64,000 nucleotides of DNA from Brevundimonas albigilva (lineage in GTDB: Bacteria; Pseudomonadota; Alphaproteobacteria; Caulobacterales; Caulobacteraceae): NCBI RefSeq assembly GCF_023503965.1, contig NZ_CP097298.1, forward strand, positions 947,001-1,011,000, in the 5' to 3' direction. Below, in pieces: positions 9,987-20,515 of the stretch. The position numbers and the translations under genes are program-made. Every line of letters starts with the position of its first letter. The stretch's first letter is position 1. The notes under the pieces were generated by a model. It was not told the origin of the DNA, searched no databases, and saw only the letters and a program-made list of their open reading frames with translations.

Positions 9987-10856
9987 TCAAAGGCGCTTGA
10001 CGTCGCGCGCCATCAGCAGGGCGCCCTCCAGCCCGGCGTGCTCCAGCGCCGCCGGGACCAGATAGCCCGCCGCCCCCATCACCACGGCCGAGCCGTAGCC
10101 GGCCACGGCCCGTCGCGCGGCGGTCTCGACCTCGGCCAGCAGGCCCGGCGTCGACATGACCCCGCCGCCGAACACGATCCGGTCCGGCGCCCAGGCGAAG
10201 ACCAGCGCCGCCACCAGCTGGCCCAGATAGTCGGCCACGAAACCCCGCACCCCGGGCGCCGCTTCCAGCCGCCGTCCGGCCAGCCGCGCCTGGACCGCCG
10301 GTCCCGCGGCCAGGCCTTCGACGCAATCGTCGTGAAAGGGGCAGGCGCTGGCCTGGGCGTCGCCGGGCGCCCGGCGCACGGACAGATGGCCGATCTCGGG
10401 GTGCAGCGCCCCCTTCAGCGTACGGCCGTCCACGACCAGCCCGCCGCCGACGCCGGTTCCGACCGTCACATAGGCGACCGCCCGCGCGCCTCGGCCTGCG
10501 CCCAGCGCCGCCTCGGCCCGCGCCGCCGCATTGACGTCGGTGTCGACCGCATAGGGCGCGTCCAGCCGTTCGGACAGGGCGCGCGCCAGGTTGAAGCCGG
10601 CCCATCCCGGCTTGGGCGTCGGCAGCATCCGGCCGTAATCGTCCGACGCCGGGTCCGCGATCACCGGCCCGAAACTGGCCACGCCCAGCGCCGCGACCTC
10701 GCGATCGGCCACGGCGGCGACCAGCTGCTCCGCCGCGTCCTCGGGCCGGCCGGTGGGAAAGCGTCCCTCGTCCAGCGCGACGCCCGACGCATCGGCGATG
10801 CGCCAGACGATCTTGGTCCCGCCCGTCTCGACCGCGAGGAAGACAGGCTGGCTCAT
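9987..10856 (-). CDS. ROK-family sugar kinase, probable fructokinase
   Basis: A cytoplasmic ATP-dependent sugar kinase of 289 residues. It shows the ROK phosphate motif ETGGTK near the N-terminus, TPKPGWAGF, the catalytic Asp region DTDVNAAARAE, the second phosphate motif VTVGTGVGGG, and HPEIGHLSVRR followed by a zinc-type cluster (CPFHDDCVEGLAAGPAV). The EIGH and Cys/His pattern matches the bacterial fructokinase (ScrK/Mak/YdhR) branch rather than ROK repressors, since there is no HTH domain. Fructose is the likely substrate but mannose cannot be excluded. The gene lies 24 bases downstream of tRNA-Lys on the same strand. Confidence 0.88.
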   Translation of the reverse strand: MSQPVFLAVETGGTKIVWRIADASGVALDEGRFPTGRPEDAAEQLVAAVADREVAALGVASFGPVIADPASDDYGRMLPTPKPGWAGFNLARALSERLDAPYAVDTDVNAAARAEAALGAGRGARAVAYVTVGTGVGGGLVVDGRTLKGALHPEIGHLSVRRAPGDAQASACPFHDDCVEGLAAGPAVQARLAGRRLEAAPGVRGFVADYLGQLVAALVFAWAPDRIVFGGGVMSTPGLLAEVETAARRAVAGYGSAVVMGAAGYLVPAALEHAGLEGALLMARDVKRL

Positions 10857-10879
10857 GGGCGCTCCGATGACGGGAGGAA

Positions 10880-10956
10880 TGGTACGTCCCCTGGGACTCG
10901 AACCCAGGACCCCCTGATTAAAAGTCAGGTGCTCTAACCAGCTGAGCTAGGGACGC
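10880..10956 (-). tRNA. tRNA-Lys (anticodon TTT)
   Basis: The minus strand folds into a full cloverleaf: acceptor GCGTCCC with GGGACGT (one terminal G-U pair), D arm GCTCAGCTGGTTAGAGC, anticodon arm CCTGACTTTTAATCAGG with anticodon TTT, and T arm TGGGTTCGAGTCCCA. The CCA end is encoded (10880-10882). Confidence 0.97.
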
Positions 10957-11039
10957 GCCGGCGGGCCGAAACGGCCGAAGGGCGCCTTCTGTTGCAATCC
11001 GCCCTTCCGGTCAAGGCCGCCGGTCGGTAGTCAAACGGG

Positions 11040-12121
11040 ATGCAACCCCTCGCCGGCCTGCGCATCCTGGAATTCGACGGTCTGGGCCCCGTCACCTTCG
11101 CCGGCATGATGCTGGCCGACCTGGGCGCCGAGGTGCTGCGCCTGACCCGTTCGGCCTCGGCCGGGCCGGCGGTGTTCGACCAGGTGGGCGGGGCGGTCCT
11201 GCACCGCGGCCGTTCGGCGGTTCCGGTCGACCTGAAATCCGCGGCGGACCGCGACGGCGTCCTGGCCCTGGCCGCCTCGGCCGATGCGTGATCGAAGGCT
11301 TCCGCCCCGGCGTGATGGAGCGGCTGGGCTACGGCCCCGAGGCGCTGCAGGCCGCCAACCCCCGCCTGGTCTTCGGCCGCGTCACCGGCTGGGGCCAGCA
11401 GGGGCCGCTGGCGGATCAGGTCGGCCACGACCTGAACTACATCGGCCTCAGCGGCGTGCTGCACGCCATGGGGCCGGGCGACCGGCCGCCGGCGCCGCCG
11501 CTGAACCTGGTCGGCGACTATGGCGGCGGGGCCATGCTGCTGGTCGTCGGCGTCCTGGCCGCCCTGGTCGAGGCGCGCGCCACCGGTCGGGGCCGCGTCG
11601 TCGACGCCGCCATGACCGACGGCTCGGCCCTGCTGGGCGGCCTGTTCCACGCCCTGCGCGCCCAGGGCCTGTGGAGCGATCGGCGTGGCGTAAACCTGCT
11701 GGACGGCGGCGCGCCCTTCTACCGCTGCTACGCCTGCCGCGACGGCGGCTTCGTGGCCGTCGGCGCGCTGGAGCCCCGCTTCTACGCCGCCCTGCTGGCC
11801 GGACTTGCGATCGACCCGGCCGAGGCGCCCCAGCACGACGTCGCCGCCTGGCCCGCCCTGGCCGCGCGGTTCGAGGCCGCCTTCCTGACCCGCGACCGCG
11901 ACGCCTGGGCGAGCCTCTTCTCCGGGACCGAGGCCTGCGTCACCCCGGTGCTGAGCTTGGCGGAGGCGCCGGACCATCCGCACAACCGGGCCAGACGAAC
12001 CTTCCAGGACGGCCTGCCGGCCCCGGCGCCCCGCTTCGACGGCGTCCCGCCCGCCGCCCAGGCCGCCGGGGCCGACCTTTCGCTGCCCCAGGCCCTGGCC
12101 GCATGGTCCGTTCCGGGATGA
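11040..12121 (+). pseudogene. CaiB/BaiF CoA transferase, alpha-methylacyl-CoA racemase type; frame broken once
   Basis: The protein starts [20 protein letters not shown], runs to a stop at 11291, and the second half continues in another frame from [13 protein letters not shown]. Inserting one base at about 11285 (GAT GC[C] GTG ATC) restores [14 protein letters not shown] and a 360-residue protein, typical for the family. Residues matching the racemase catalytic His and Asp are visible in [18 protein letters not shown] and [11 protein letters not shown]. It would epimerise 2-methylacyl-CoA esters during branched-chain or sterol side-chain degradation. The break sits in the sequence GATGCGTG and looks like a lost C. 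Confidence 0.88.
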
Positions 12122-12195
12122 CCTCGACACGGTTCGACGCTATGGAACAGCGACGCCGCCGAAGCGTTGCAAGCCGGAAAGCCGGGGAATTTCTG

Positions 12196-12462
12196 ATGAT
12201 ACGCTCAACTCTCGTTCTCGCCGCCGCGCTCGGCGCGCTGTCGTTGGCGGGCTGCGACGACTATCGCCAGGACGCCGCCGAAGCCCCCGAGGCCGCGCCG
12301 CCGCTGGAGGTCGCCCCCTCGGCCGAGGACGCCGCCGCGCCCGTCGTCGCCCCCGACGTCCAGGACCCCGCGCCCACCGCGCCGCCGGTCGACACCCTGC
12401 CGCCGGAGGAACGCTCGTCAGAGCAGACGGTCCAGCCCGAGAGCGAGACGCTCTTCTATTGA
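12196..12462 (+). CDS. Small acidic Pro/Ala-rich lipoprotein
   Basis: An 88-residue protein: signal peptide MIRSTLVLAAALGALSLAGC with lipobox LAGC (Cys20), then a low-complexity tail rich in Pro, Ala, Glu and Asp ending in SETLFY. The start at 12196 is chosen because it gives this signal peptide; the same frame is open upstream inside the racemase but without coding character. It would be an unstructured lipid-anchored envelope protein of unknown function. It precedes tamA by about 80 bases on the same strand and could be part of that transcription unit. Confidence 0.75.
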   Translation: MIRSTLVLAAALGALSLAGCDDYRQDAAEAPEAAPPLEVAPSAEDAAAPVVAPDVQDPAPTAPPVDTLPPEERSSEQTVQPESETLFY

Positions 12463-12541
12463 TCCGCCCCGGGCGGCCGCACGGTTGCGGCCCCGCCCCG
12501 CCCGTTCGCGGCCCGTCCCGCGCTTTGACCAAGGTTCCCGC

Positions 12542-14368
12542 TTGAGCTTCAGGCCTGCCCTCATCGTCGCCGCCCTCGCCGCAGCGGCGGCCGCTTCGGA
12601 CGCCTCGGCCGCGCCCCGCGCCCAAATTCGCGGCGATATCGATTCCGACCTCCGCGAGATGCTGGAGCGCGCGGTCGGCGAGGTCGACGACGCGCCCGAA
12701 AGCCGGTTCGAGGCGCGGCGCAACGCCCGCTCGGCCACGGAGTCGGCCGAGGCCCTGCTGCGCTCGGAAGGCTATTACCAGTCGGTGCTCGAAGACGTGG
12801 TGGAAGGCGACGACGCGCCCGTCGCCATCGTCTCGGTCGATCCCGGCCGCCGTTTCCTGCTGACCGACCCGACCATCGCCTGGATCGACCCGGCGCCCGA
12901 CGCCCAATCCGCCGCCGCCGCCAAGGCCGCCATCGACCTGGAGGCCGGCGATCCGGGCCGCGCGGTCGACGTGATCGCGGGCGAAGGGCGGCTGGTGGCG
13001 CGACTGAGCCGCGACGGCTACGCCGACGCCAAGGCCGAGCCGCGCCGCGTGGTGGTCGACCACGCGACCTTCACCGTGGCGCCCGAATACCGGATCAATT
13101 CCGGCCGGCTGGTCCGGCTGGACGGCGTGCGGCTGCGCACGGGGGGGCGCACGAACCCCGAATGGGTCGCCGGCCTGGCGCCCTGGACCCAGGGCGACCG
13201 CTACGACCCGGAGCAGGTGGCGGAGCTGGAGCGTCGCCTGCTGGACACCGGCGTCTATGACGGCGTGACGGTGGCCCTGTCGCCGCTGGACCAGACCACC
13301 GACGACGGTCTTCGCCCGATCCTGGTCGCCCTGACCGACCGCCCCCGCTGGGTCCAGGAGGCGGGCGTGACCCTGTCCACCGCCCAGGCCACGGTCACGA
13401 CCGGCCGCGCGGCCTCCAGCACGGGGGGATCCGCCATCGAAGGTCTGTGGACCTACTACAACCGCTTCGGCCGCGCCGACACCCTGGCCTTCCAGGCGCG
13501 CCTGGCGGACGTCGACAGCCGGCTGGGCGTCGACCTCAAGCTGCCCCACTGGCGGCGGCCGGCCCGGACGCTGGCCCTGGGCGCCGCCCTGGTCAACGAG
13601 GACACCGACGCCTACAGCCGCTTCGCGGGCGTCCTCTACGCCGACATCCGCCAGCGCGTGGGCAAGTCGTCCTGGTACAGCTACGGCCTGGGGCTGGACG
13701 TCGGCCACTACGACGAGCGCCGCTACGACCCCGTGACCCAGACGCCGCTCACCCTGAACCGCGACCTGGCCATCGTGACGGGCCGCGGCGGCTTCTACAT
13801 GGACCGGTCCAACGATCCGCTGGATCCCACGTCCGGATTCCGCCTGACCGCCTCGGTCCAGCCCACGGCGGTCGCGGGCGAGGACACGGTGCTGTTCCTG
13901 CGCAGCGAGGGTCAGGCGACCGCCTACCTGCCTCTCCAGGACGACGCCCGCACCGTCCTGGCCGGCCGGGTCAAGATCGGCAGCATCATCGGCGGCGAGG
14001 AGCTGACCGTTCCGTCCGACCGCCTGTTCTACGCCGGCGGCGGCGGTTCGGTGCGCGGCTACGAATACCAGGGCGTCGGCCCGCGCCTGCCCGACAACAC
14101 CCCGCGCGGCGGCCTCAGCCTGTTCGAGACCTCGCTGGAGGTCCGGCGCACGCTGTTCGGCGAATTCCAGGGCGTGGCCTTCGTCGACGGCGGCGCCGTC
14201 GGCTTCCAGGAGACGCCGAACCTCAGCAACATGCGCTACGCCGCCGGCCTGGGCGTGCGCTACAAGCTGCCCTTCGGCCCGATCCGCGCCGACATCGCCC
14301 TGCCGCTGAACAAGCGCGAGAGCGATCCGGGCTTCCAGATCTACATCAGCATCGGCCAGGCGTTTTGA
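12542..14368 (+). CDS. tamA: Translocation and assembly module outer-membrane subunit TamA
   Basis: Omp85-family outer-membrane protein working with TamB in inserting or delivering outer-membrane proteins and lipids. The preferred start is TTG 12542 with AAGG seven bases upstream; this gives 608 residues and a proper signal peptide (SFRPALIVAALAAAAAA). The N-terminal third holds POTRA-type domains (residues about 25-240). The C-terminal beta-barrel contains LFYAGGGGSVRGYEYQGVG, the conserved Omp85 VRGY-type motif, and ends in a typical last strand (GFQIYISIGQAF). The TGA overlaps the tamB start region, as is usual for this pair. Confidence 0.92.
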   Translation: MSFRPALIVAALAAAAAASDASAAPRAQIRGDIDSDLREMLERAVGEVDDAPESRFEARRNARSATESAEALLRSEGYYQSVLEDVVEGDDAPVAIVSVDPGRRFLLTDPTIAWIDPAPDAQSAAAAKAAIDLEAGDPGRAVDVIAGEGRLVARLSRDGYADAKAEPRRVVVDHATFTVAPEYRINSGRLVRLDGVRLRTGGRTNPEWVAGLAPWTQGDRYDPEQVAELERRLLDTGVYDGVTVALSPLDQTTDDGLRPILVALTDRPRWVQEAGVTLSTAQATVTTGRAASSTGGSAIEGLWTYYNRFGRADTLAFQARLADVDSRLGVDLKLPHWRRPARTLALGAALVNEDTDAYSRFAGVLYADIRQRVGKSSWYSYGLGLDVGHYDERRYDPVTQTPLTLNRDLAIVTGRGGFYMDRSNDPLDPTSGFRLTASVQPTAVAGEDTVLFLRSEGQATAYLPLQDDARTVLAGRVKIGSIIGGEELTVPSDRLFYAGGGGSVRGYEYQGVGPRLPDNTPRGGLSLFETSLEVRRTLFGEFQGVAFVDGGAVGFQETPNLSNMRYAAGLGVRYKLPFGPIRADIALPLNKRESDPGFQIYISIGQAF

Positions 14369-17300
14369 CCGACACTCCCCGCCCGAGCCCGAAGTCGTCG
14401 AAACGCCGAAGCAGGCGAAGAAGCGCCGCACGCGCCTGCAACTGGCCCTGCTGGTGCTGGGGTGCGTGCTGGGCGGCCTGGTCCTGCTGGTGGCCGCGGC
14501 CCTGTTCGGCGGCCGGCTGTACATCGTTTCGGACGCCGGGCGCGAGCTGGTGGCCGGCTTCGTCCAGGGCCAGAAGATCAGCCGCTACGGCCGCATCAAC
14601 GTCGAGGGGCTGAAGGGCGACCTGTTCGACCACTTCACTCTGTCGCGCGTCACCGTCACCGACCGCGACGGCGTCTGGCTGGAGGCGCGCAACGTGCGCG
14701 TGGACTGGTCCTACTGGCCGCTGCTGACGCGCCGTTTCCACGCCACCGACATCAGCGCCGACGTCATCCGGCTGATCCGCCAGCCCGTGCTGGATCCGCC
14801 CAGCGGCGAGCCGCCCAGTCCCCAGGCCCTTTCCATCGACATCGACCGCTTCTCGGCCAATGTCGAACTGATGGAGGGCTTCTCCAAGGAATACGGCCGC
14901 TGGAGCCTGTCGGGCGACGCCGACATCCCGCGCCGCGGCGCCAAGTCCGCCAGCGTGAACGCCGCCAGCCTGAACCGCCCCGGCGATTTCCTGCGTCTGG
15001 CGGCGACCTTCGGCGGCAAGCTGGAGGACACCCGCCTGAACCTGCGCGCCAACGAGGCGCAGGGCGGTCCTTTGGCGGGCGCCCTGGGCTATTCGCCCGA
15101 CCAGCCCTTCACCGCCGTCGCCGTGCTGAACGCCGACGTCGTCCACGCCGTGGTCCGCACCGGCCAGTTCACGCCTCTGACGGTGGACGGACGGTTCGGC
15201 AAGAAGGGCTCGCGCGTCTCGGGCTATTTCGACTTCAGCGGCTCGGACCTGCTGGCGCCGTTCGTCGAGCGGGTGGGCCGCACCGCCCGCTTCGGCTTCG
15301 CCACCGTGCCCGACGCCGACGACGACGGCTTCCAGGGCGTGGGCTGGAAGCTGGTGTCCGACAATGTCATGTCCCAGGCGCAGGGCCTGATCCGCCTGTC
15401 GGACCGCAGCTCGCCCCAGGGCGTGCGCCTGGAGATCGAGACCCCGTCGCTCAGCCGCCTGGTCGGCTCGGACGTCGCGGGGCCGACGGCCTATTCGGGC
15501 GTGTTCAAGGGCGACGCCCAGACCTGGACGCTCCAGGGCCAGGCCAGCCTGCTGAACGCCAACCTCGCCAGCTACCGCGCCACCCGCATCGCCGGCCCGA
15601 TCAACATCCAGGTCCGCGACGGCCGCATGGACGTGGACGCCGACGTCCGCGCCAACGGCGGCTCCGGCGAGGGCGTCATCGGCGGCCTGCTGGGCGCCGC
15701 GCCGCGCGTCCAGATGGAGGCGGCGCGGATGAAGGACGGCGCCATCCTGCTGGAGAAGATCGACGCTCGGGGCCAGGGGCTGACCCTGACCGGCTCGGGC
15801 TCGCGCAATCTGCTGGGCGGGCTCAGCTTCCGCGGCGACGCCCGGATCACCGACGCCTCGCGCATCCTGCCGGACGCCAAGGGATCCTTCGGCGGTCCGA
15901 TCCGCGCCGCCTCGGCCCGCACCGGCGCGCCCTGGGTTCTCAGCTTCGACGGCCGGGGCCGCGACCTGACGGTCGGCATGTCCGAGCTGGACCGACTGCT
16001 GGGCCGCACCCCGCGCCTGCAGCTGGCCGGCAAGTTCAACCAGGGCCGCATCGAGGTCGACAAGGGCGAACTGACCGGCGCCAACGGCCGCGCCGGCGCC
16101 AAGGGCCTGATCGAGACGGCCGGCCGTCTGCGGCTGGCGCTGGACTGGAACGCGCGCGGCCCGTTCGCGGCCGGCCCGGCCGAGATCGGCGGCGACATGA
16201 ACGGGCGCGGCGCCCTGACCGGCACCCTGGCCCAGCCACGCGTCGACCTGACCGCCGGCTTCCAGAGCGTGACCGCCGGCGCCCTGACCCTGACCGACGC
16301 CGACCTGATCCTGAGCTTCCGCAAGGGGGCCGACGCCTCGGACGGCCGCATCACCGTCACCAGCGGCTCGAACTACGGCCCGGCGCGGGCGCAGGGGAAC
16401 TTCTTCCTGGGCGGCGACCGCATCCGCCTGTCGGACCTGGACATCAACGCGGGGGGCGTCGCCGCCCAGGGCGCGATCGCCCTGTCGAACAACATCCCCT
16501 CCAGCGCCGACCTGACCTTCACCGCGCGCACCGGCGCCTTCCTGGCGTCGGGCGAGGCGAACGGCCGCATCCGCCTGACCGACGGCGGCGGCTCGGACAG
16601 CGCCGTCGTCGACGTCAGCGGGCGCAACGTCCGCCTGGCCGGCCAGGACTTCATCATCCGCACCCTGGACCTGGACGGACGCGGCACGTTGAACAACCTG
16701 CCCTTCACCCTGGCGCTGGACGTCGGCGGCGGCACGCCGGTCCAGTTCAACGGCTCGGGCGTCTATTCGCGCCGGGGCGAGGCCCAGACCCTGACTCTGC
16801 GCGGCGGCGGGCGCGTCCGCGAAGTGGCCTTCACCACCCGAAATCCCGCGACCGTCACCCTGGACGGAGCCAACCGTTCGACCCGCATCGATCTGGGCGT
16901 CGGCGGCGGCGTTCTGATGGCGGACCTGCGCCAGGACGCCCGCACGGCCGTGATCCAGGCCGACCTGACCAGCGTCGACCTGGCCTCCATCTCGCCGGAT
17001 CTGCGCGGCCGCGCCACGGGCCGGCTGTCGCTGCGCGGCGCCGGCGACGACCTTTCGGGCTCGGCCAACGTCACCCTCCAGGGCCTGCGCAGCATCGACG
17101 CGCCGCGCGGCCTGTCGGTCGACGGCCAGGTCGACGCCACCCTGGTCGGCGACAGCCTGACCATCCGCGCCCAGGCCGTGGACGAGGGCGCCGTGCGCGC
17201 CTCGGCCAACGTCGTCCTGCCGGTCGAGACCTCGGCCGCGCCGCTGCGCCTGGCCATCGCCCGGACGCGCGAGATGTCGGGCCAGGTCTCCATCAACGGC

Positions 17301-18588
17301 CAGATCCAGCCCATCTGGGACCTGTTCCTGGGCGGCGAGCGCAGCCTGTCGGGTCAGGTGGACGGACAGGCGACCCTGGCGGGCACTCTGAACGCCCCGC
17401 GCATCAACGGCCGTTTCGACCTGGCGCAGGGCAGCTATCGCGAGAACGCGGTCGGCCTGGTGCTGGGCGACCTGACCCTGCGGACCGCCTTCGACGACAC
17501 CACCGCGGTGATCGAGACCTTCTCGGCCAACGACGGCGCGGGCGGCACGGTGTCGGGCCAGGGGCGCGTCGGCCTGCGCCAGGGTTCGGGCTCCACCGCC
17601 CGTCTGGACCTGCGGCGGTTCCGCGTCATCGACAACGACATCGCCGAGGCTCGCGCCTCGGGCCCGATCACCATCGTGCGCGGCCAGGACGGCAACATCC
17701 AGCTGACCGGACAGATCAATGTCGACGAGGCCCGGATCGAGCCCGAAGTGCCCGGCGAGACCGGCATCGTCTCGATGGACGTGGTCGAGATCAAACCGCC
17801 CCGGCGGCGACCCGGTCGAGCCCGAACAGACGTCGCGCGGGCCGCAGATCGGCCTGGACATCGCCCTGCGCTCGACCGGCGGCAAGGTGCGCGTGACCGG
17901 CCGCGGCCTGAACGTGATCCTGGACGTCAACGCCCGGGTGCGCGGCACGGTGGCCCAGCCCCAGCTGACCGGCGCGGCCAATGTGGTGCGCGGCGACTAC
18001 GAGTTCGCGGGCAAGCGCTTCGTCTTCGACGAGAACGGCCGCGTCACCCTGTCGACCGATCCCAGGCAGATCCGCCTCGATCTCTCGGCGGTGCGCGAGG
18101 ACCCGGCCCTGACCGCCTCGATCGACGTCACCGGCACCGCGGCCGAGCCCAAGATCGCCCTGACCTCGACCCCCTCGCTGCCTCAGGACGAAATCCTGTC
18201 GCAGGTGCTGTTCGGCCGGTCCGCCTCGCAGCTGTCGGCCTTCGAGGCCGCCCAGCTGGCGGCGGGCGTCGCGGCCCTGGCGGGCGGAGGCGGCTTCGAC
18301 GTGATCGGCAACCTGCGCGAACTGGCCGGCCTGGACCGACTGTCCTTCGGCGGCGAAGCCTCGGCCGTCACCGTGGCCGGCGGGCGCTACATCACCGATG
18401 ACGTCTATCTGGAGGTCATCGGCGGCGGCGAAGGCGGGGCGGCGGTCAAGGTCGAATGGCAGCCGCGTCGCAACATCGCCGTCTCGTCCCAGTTCGGCGG
18501 CCAGGGCGACACCAGCCTGTCGATCCGCTGGCGCCGCGAGAGCCGCGAGGCCGGGGAACGCCGCGACCGTCGCCCGAACCGGCGCTAG
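14365..18588 (+). pseudogene. tamB: Translocation and assembly module inner-membrane protein TamB (DUF490); two frame breaks
   Basis: A very large AsmA-like beta-helical protein anchored in the inner membrane and spanning the periplasm towards TamA. The body reads openly from 14454 with an N-terminal membrane segment (LALLVLGCVLGGLVLLV) and long repetitive beta-strand sequence, and ends in the DUF490 domain (LPQDEILSQVLFGRSASQ, then ITDDVYLEVIGG). Two shifts are needed. One missing C near 14384 would connect TTG 14365 (overlapping the tamA stop) with PEPEVVETPKQAKKRRTR. One extra C in the CCCC at 17799-17802 would connect VVEIKPP to GGDPVEPEQTSRG. The corrections cancel, giving about 1407 residues. 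Probably intact in the organism. Confidence 0.9.
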
Positions 18589-18926
18589 AGGACGTCGAGC
18601 ACCCGCTCGACCGGACGCCCGATCGCCGCCCTCTCGTCGGCCTCGACGATCGGGCGTTCGATCAGCACGGGGCTGGCCAACACGGCGGCCATGACGGCCT
18701 CGTCGTCGGCCTGGGCGTCCAGCAGCGCCTTGGCCTCGGCCTCCTTGCGCCGCAGCAGGCCGGCCAGGCCCAGGCCGGTCTTCGTCGCCAGCCGTTCCAG
18801 CGTGGACCGGTCCCATCCGGTCTTTAGATACTCGACCACGACCGGCTCGACGCCGTTGTCGCGCAGCAGCGCCAGGGCGTTGCGCGACGTGCCGCACTTG
18901 GGATTGTGATACAGGGTGACGGTCAT
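18585..18926 (-). CDS. arsC: Arsenate reductase, glutaredoxin-coupled ArsC family
   Basis: A thioredoxin-fold protein of 113 residues, the usual ArsC length. The N-terminal motif YHNPKCGTSRNAL carries the catalytic Cys, and RPIVEADERAAIGRP holds the arginines that bind arsenate in the family. It would reduce arsenate to arsenite using glutathione and glutaredoxin. There is no arsR, arsB or acr3 nearby, so a housekeeping ArsC/YffB-like role is equally possible. It converges with tamB and the two stop regions overlap by four bases. Confidence 0.9.
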   Translation of the reverse strand: MTVTLYHNPKCGTSRNALALLRDNGVEPVVVEYLKTGWDRSTLERLATKTGLGLAGLLRRKEAEAKALLDAQADDEAVMAAVLASPVLIERPIVEADERAAIGRPVERVLDVL

Positions 18927-19088
18927 CGGCGGCTCCTTCTGCGTCGCCCTTTAGCATTCGCCCCGCGATTCCCGCACGACCGCCTCGCTGCGCACGTTTC
19001 GTCCAAGATCGCCGAAGGGACGCCGCCGCCCGAGGCCGATTTTCGCTCGCCTTCACCTTTGCGGCGCGGGCGTCTAGGTTCGCCGCGC

Positions 19089-20342
19089 ATGCGCATCCTT
19101 CCGACCGACCAAGCCGTCCTCGATCATGTCGCGGCGCGGCGTCAGGCCATCATCGGCCGCACCATCGACTGGGCCGACATCAACTCGGGCAGCCGCAACG
19201 CCGCCGGGCTGAACGCCGTGCTGGACGCGCTGGAGGCCGAGGCCCGGCGCCTGCCCGCCCAGGTCGAACGCATCCCCACCCAAGGCTCCGCCACCGTCGC
19301 CGACGACGGCTCTGTGCGAACCGAGGCGCACGCCGACGCCCTGAAGATCACCGCCCGGCCCAGCGCGCCGATCCAGGTCGTGCTGACCGGCCACTACGAC
19401 ACGGTCTTCGCCGCCGACAGCGGCTTCCAGACCGTCAGCACCCGCGCCGACGGCGCCCTGAACGGGCCGGGCGTGGCCGACATGAAGGGCGGGATCAGCG
19501 TGCTGCTGGCGGCGCTGGAGGCGTTCGAGACCCACCCCGGCCGTCACGGCGTCGGCTGGACCGTGCTGCTTAGCCCGGATGAAGAGATCGGCTCGCCCGC
19601 CTCGGCGCCGCTGCTGGCCGAACTGGGCGCACGCGGCCATCTGGGCCTGACCTACGAACCGGCCCTGGCGGACGGAACCCTGGCGGGGGCCAGGAAGGGC
19701 AGCGGCAACTACCACCTGATCGTCACGGGCCGGGCCGCCCACGCCGGCCGCGCCTTCGACGAGGGGCGCAACGCGGTGGCCGGCGCCGCCATGATCGCCG
19801 CCGAACTGCACGGGCTGAACGGCGGGCGCGAGGGCGTCACCGTCAATGTCGCCAAGATTTCGGGCGGCGGGCCGCTGAACGTCGTCGCCGACAACGCCGT
19901 GGTCCGCTTCAACGTGCGCGTGCCGGACAGGGCCGCCGCCGACTGGATCGACGCCCAGGTCCGCCGCATCGCCGCTGCGCCGCCGTTCGAGGGATTGACG
20001 CTGGACCTGCACGGCGGCTTCACCCGCCCGCCCAAGCCGATGGACGCCGCCCAGACCGCCCTGTTCGAGGCGGTCAGGCAAGCGGGCGCCCTGCTGGGCC
20101 AGGACATCGCCTGGAAAGCGTCGGGCGGGGTGTGCGAGGGCAACAATCTGCACGCCGCCGGCCTGCCCAACATCGACACCCTGGGCGTCCGCGGCGGCGA
20201 CATTCATTCGGATCAGGAGTTCGCCTGGCCCGACAGCTTCGTCGAGCGCGCCCAGCTCAGCGCCCTGATCCTGTGCAAGGTCGCGTCGGGGGAAATCGAC
20301 GCGGCCAAGCTGAAGTCCCTGCGGATGGAGACCCTGACTTGA
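19089..20342 (+). CDS. M20-family metallohydrolase (carboxypeptidase G2-like)
   Basis: A zinc amidohydrolase of 417 residues. Family metal and catalytic positions are visible: VVLTGHYDTVF (His, Asp), GPGVADMKGG (Asp), SPDEEIGS (Glu-Glu), LTYEPALADG and the C-terminal GGDIHSDQEF (His). A dimerisation lid domain is inserted between KGSGNYHLIVTGRAAHAGR and the second half. The start at 19089 is chosen from the family N-terminus (MRILPTDQAVLDHV); an open frame upstream gives Pro/Arg-rich non-coding sequence. It lies directly upstream of astA-astD-astB. No AstE desuccinylase is visible, so this enzyme may serve the last step or another peptide-bond cleavage in the pathway. Confidence 0.85.
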   Translation: MRILPTDQAVLDHVAARRQAIIGRTIDWADINSGSRNAAGLNAVLDALEAEARRLPAQVERIPTQGSATVADDGSVRTEAHADALKITARPSAPIQVVLTGHYDTVFAADSGFQTVSTRADGALNGPGVADMKGGISVLLAALEAFETHPGRHGVGWTVLLSPDEEIGSPASAPLLAELGARGHLGLTYEPALADGTLAGARKGSGNYHLIVTGRAAHAGRAFDEGRNAVAGAAMIAAELHGLNGGREGVTVNVAKISGGGPLNVVADNAVVRFNVRVPDRAAADWIDAQVRRIAAAPPFEGLTLDLHGGFTRPPKPMDAAQTALFEAVRQAGALLGQDIAWKASGGVCEGNNLHAAGLPNIDTLGVRGGDIHSDQEFAWPDSFVERAQLSALILCKVASGEIDAAKLKSLRMETLT

Positions 20343-20357
20343 TCAACGCCGCCGACC

Positions 20358-20501
20358 GATCCTCCCCCGCGTCGCGGGGAGGAGGACCGCGCGCAGCGTG
20401 GTGGAGGGGGCGACCACGCCTCCGACGCCCGACGTCTGGTCCGCCCCCTCCACCACTTCGTGGTCCCCCCCCCGTTGCGCTACGCTCCACGGGGGAGGAT
20501 C
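20358..20501. repeat. Dispersed intergenic hairpin repeat B
   Basis: Outer perfect arms GATCCTCCCCC (20358-20368) and GGGGGAGGATC (20491-20501), with inner arms GTGGTGGAGGGGGC (about 20398) and GCCCCCTCCACCAC (about 20442). It fills the gap between the M20 hydrolase and astA and ends immediately before the astA ribosome site AAGGAA. Confidence 0.85.
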
Positions 20502-20515
20502 AAGGAACTCTCTGA

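Noticed and set aside
12485..12541. Upstream TTG start for tamA
   Set aside because: It would place a very basic stretch before the signal peptide and has no ribosome site; TTG 12542 has AAGG at good spacing.
14346..17981. Open frame of about 1211 codons antisense to tamB
   Set aside because: Shadow frame caused by third-position GC bias; the plus strand carries conserved TamB sequence.
14365..18588. Programmed frameshifting in tamB
   Set aside because: No slippery heptamer with downstream structure, and the same type of break occurs in many unrelated genes in the window.
18585..18926. An arsenic-resistance operon
   Set aside because: arsC stands alone without arsR, arsB/acr3 or arsH in the window.
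18906..19088. N-terminal extension of the M20 hydrolase
   Set aside because: The extension is Pro/Arg-rich, overlaps the arsC promoter region and has no ribosome site; family N-termini begin at 19089.
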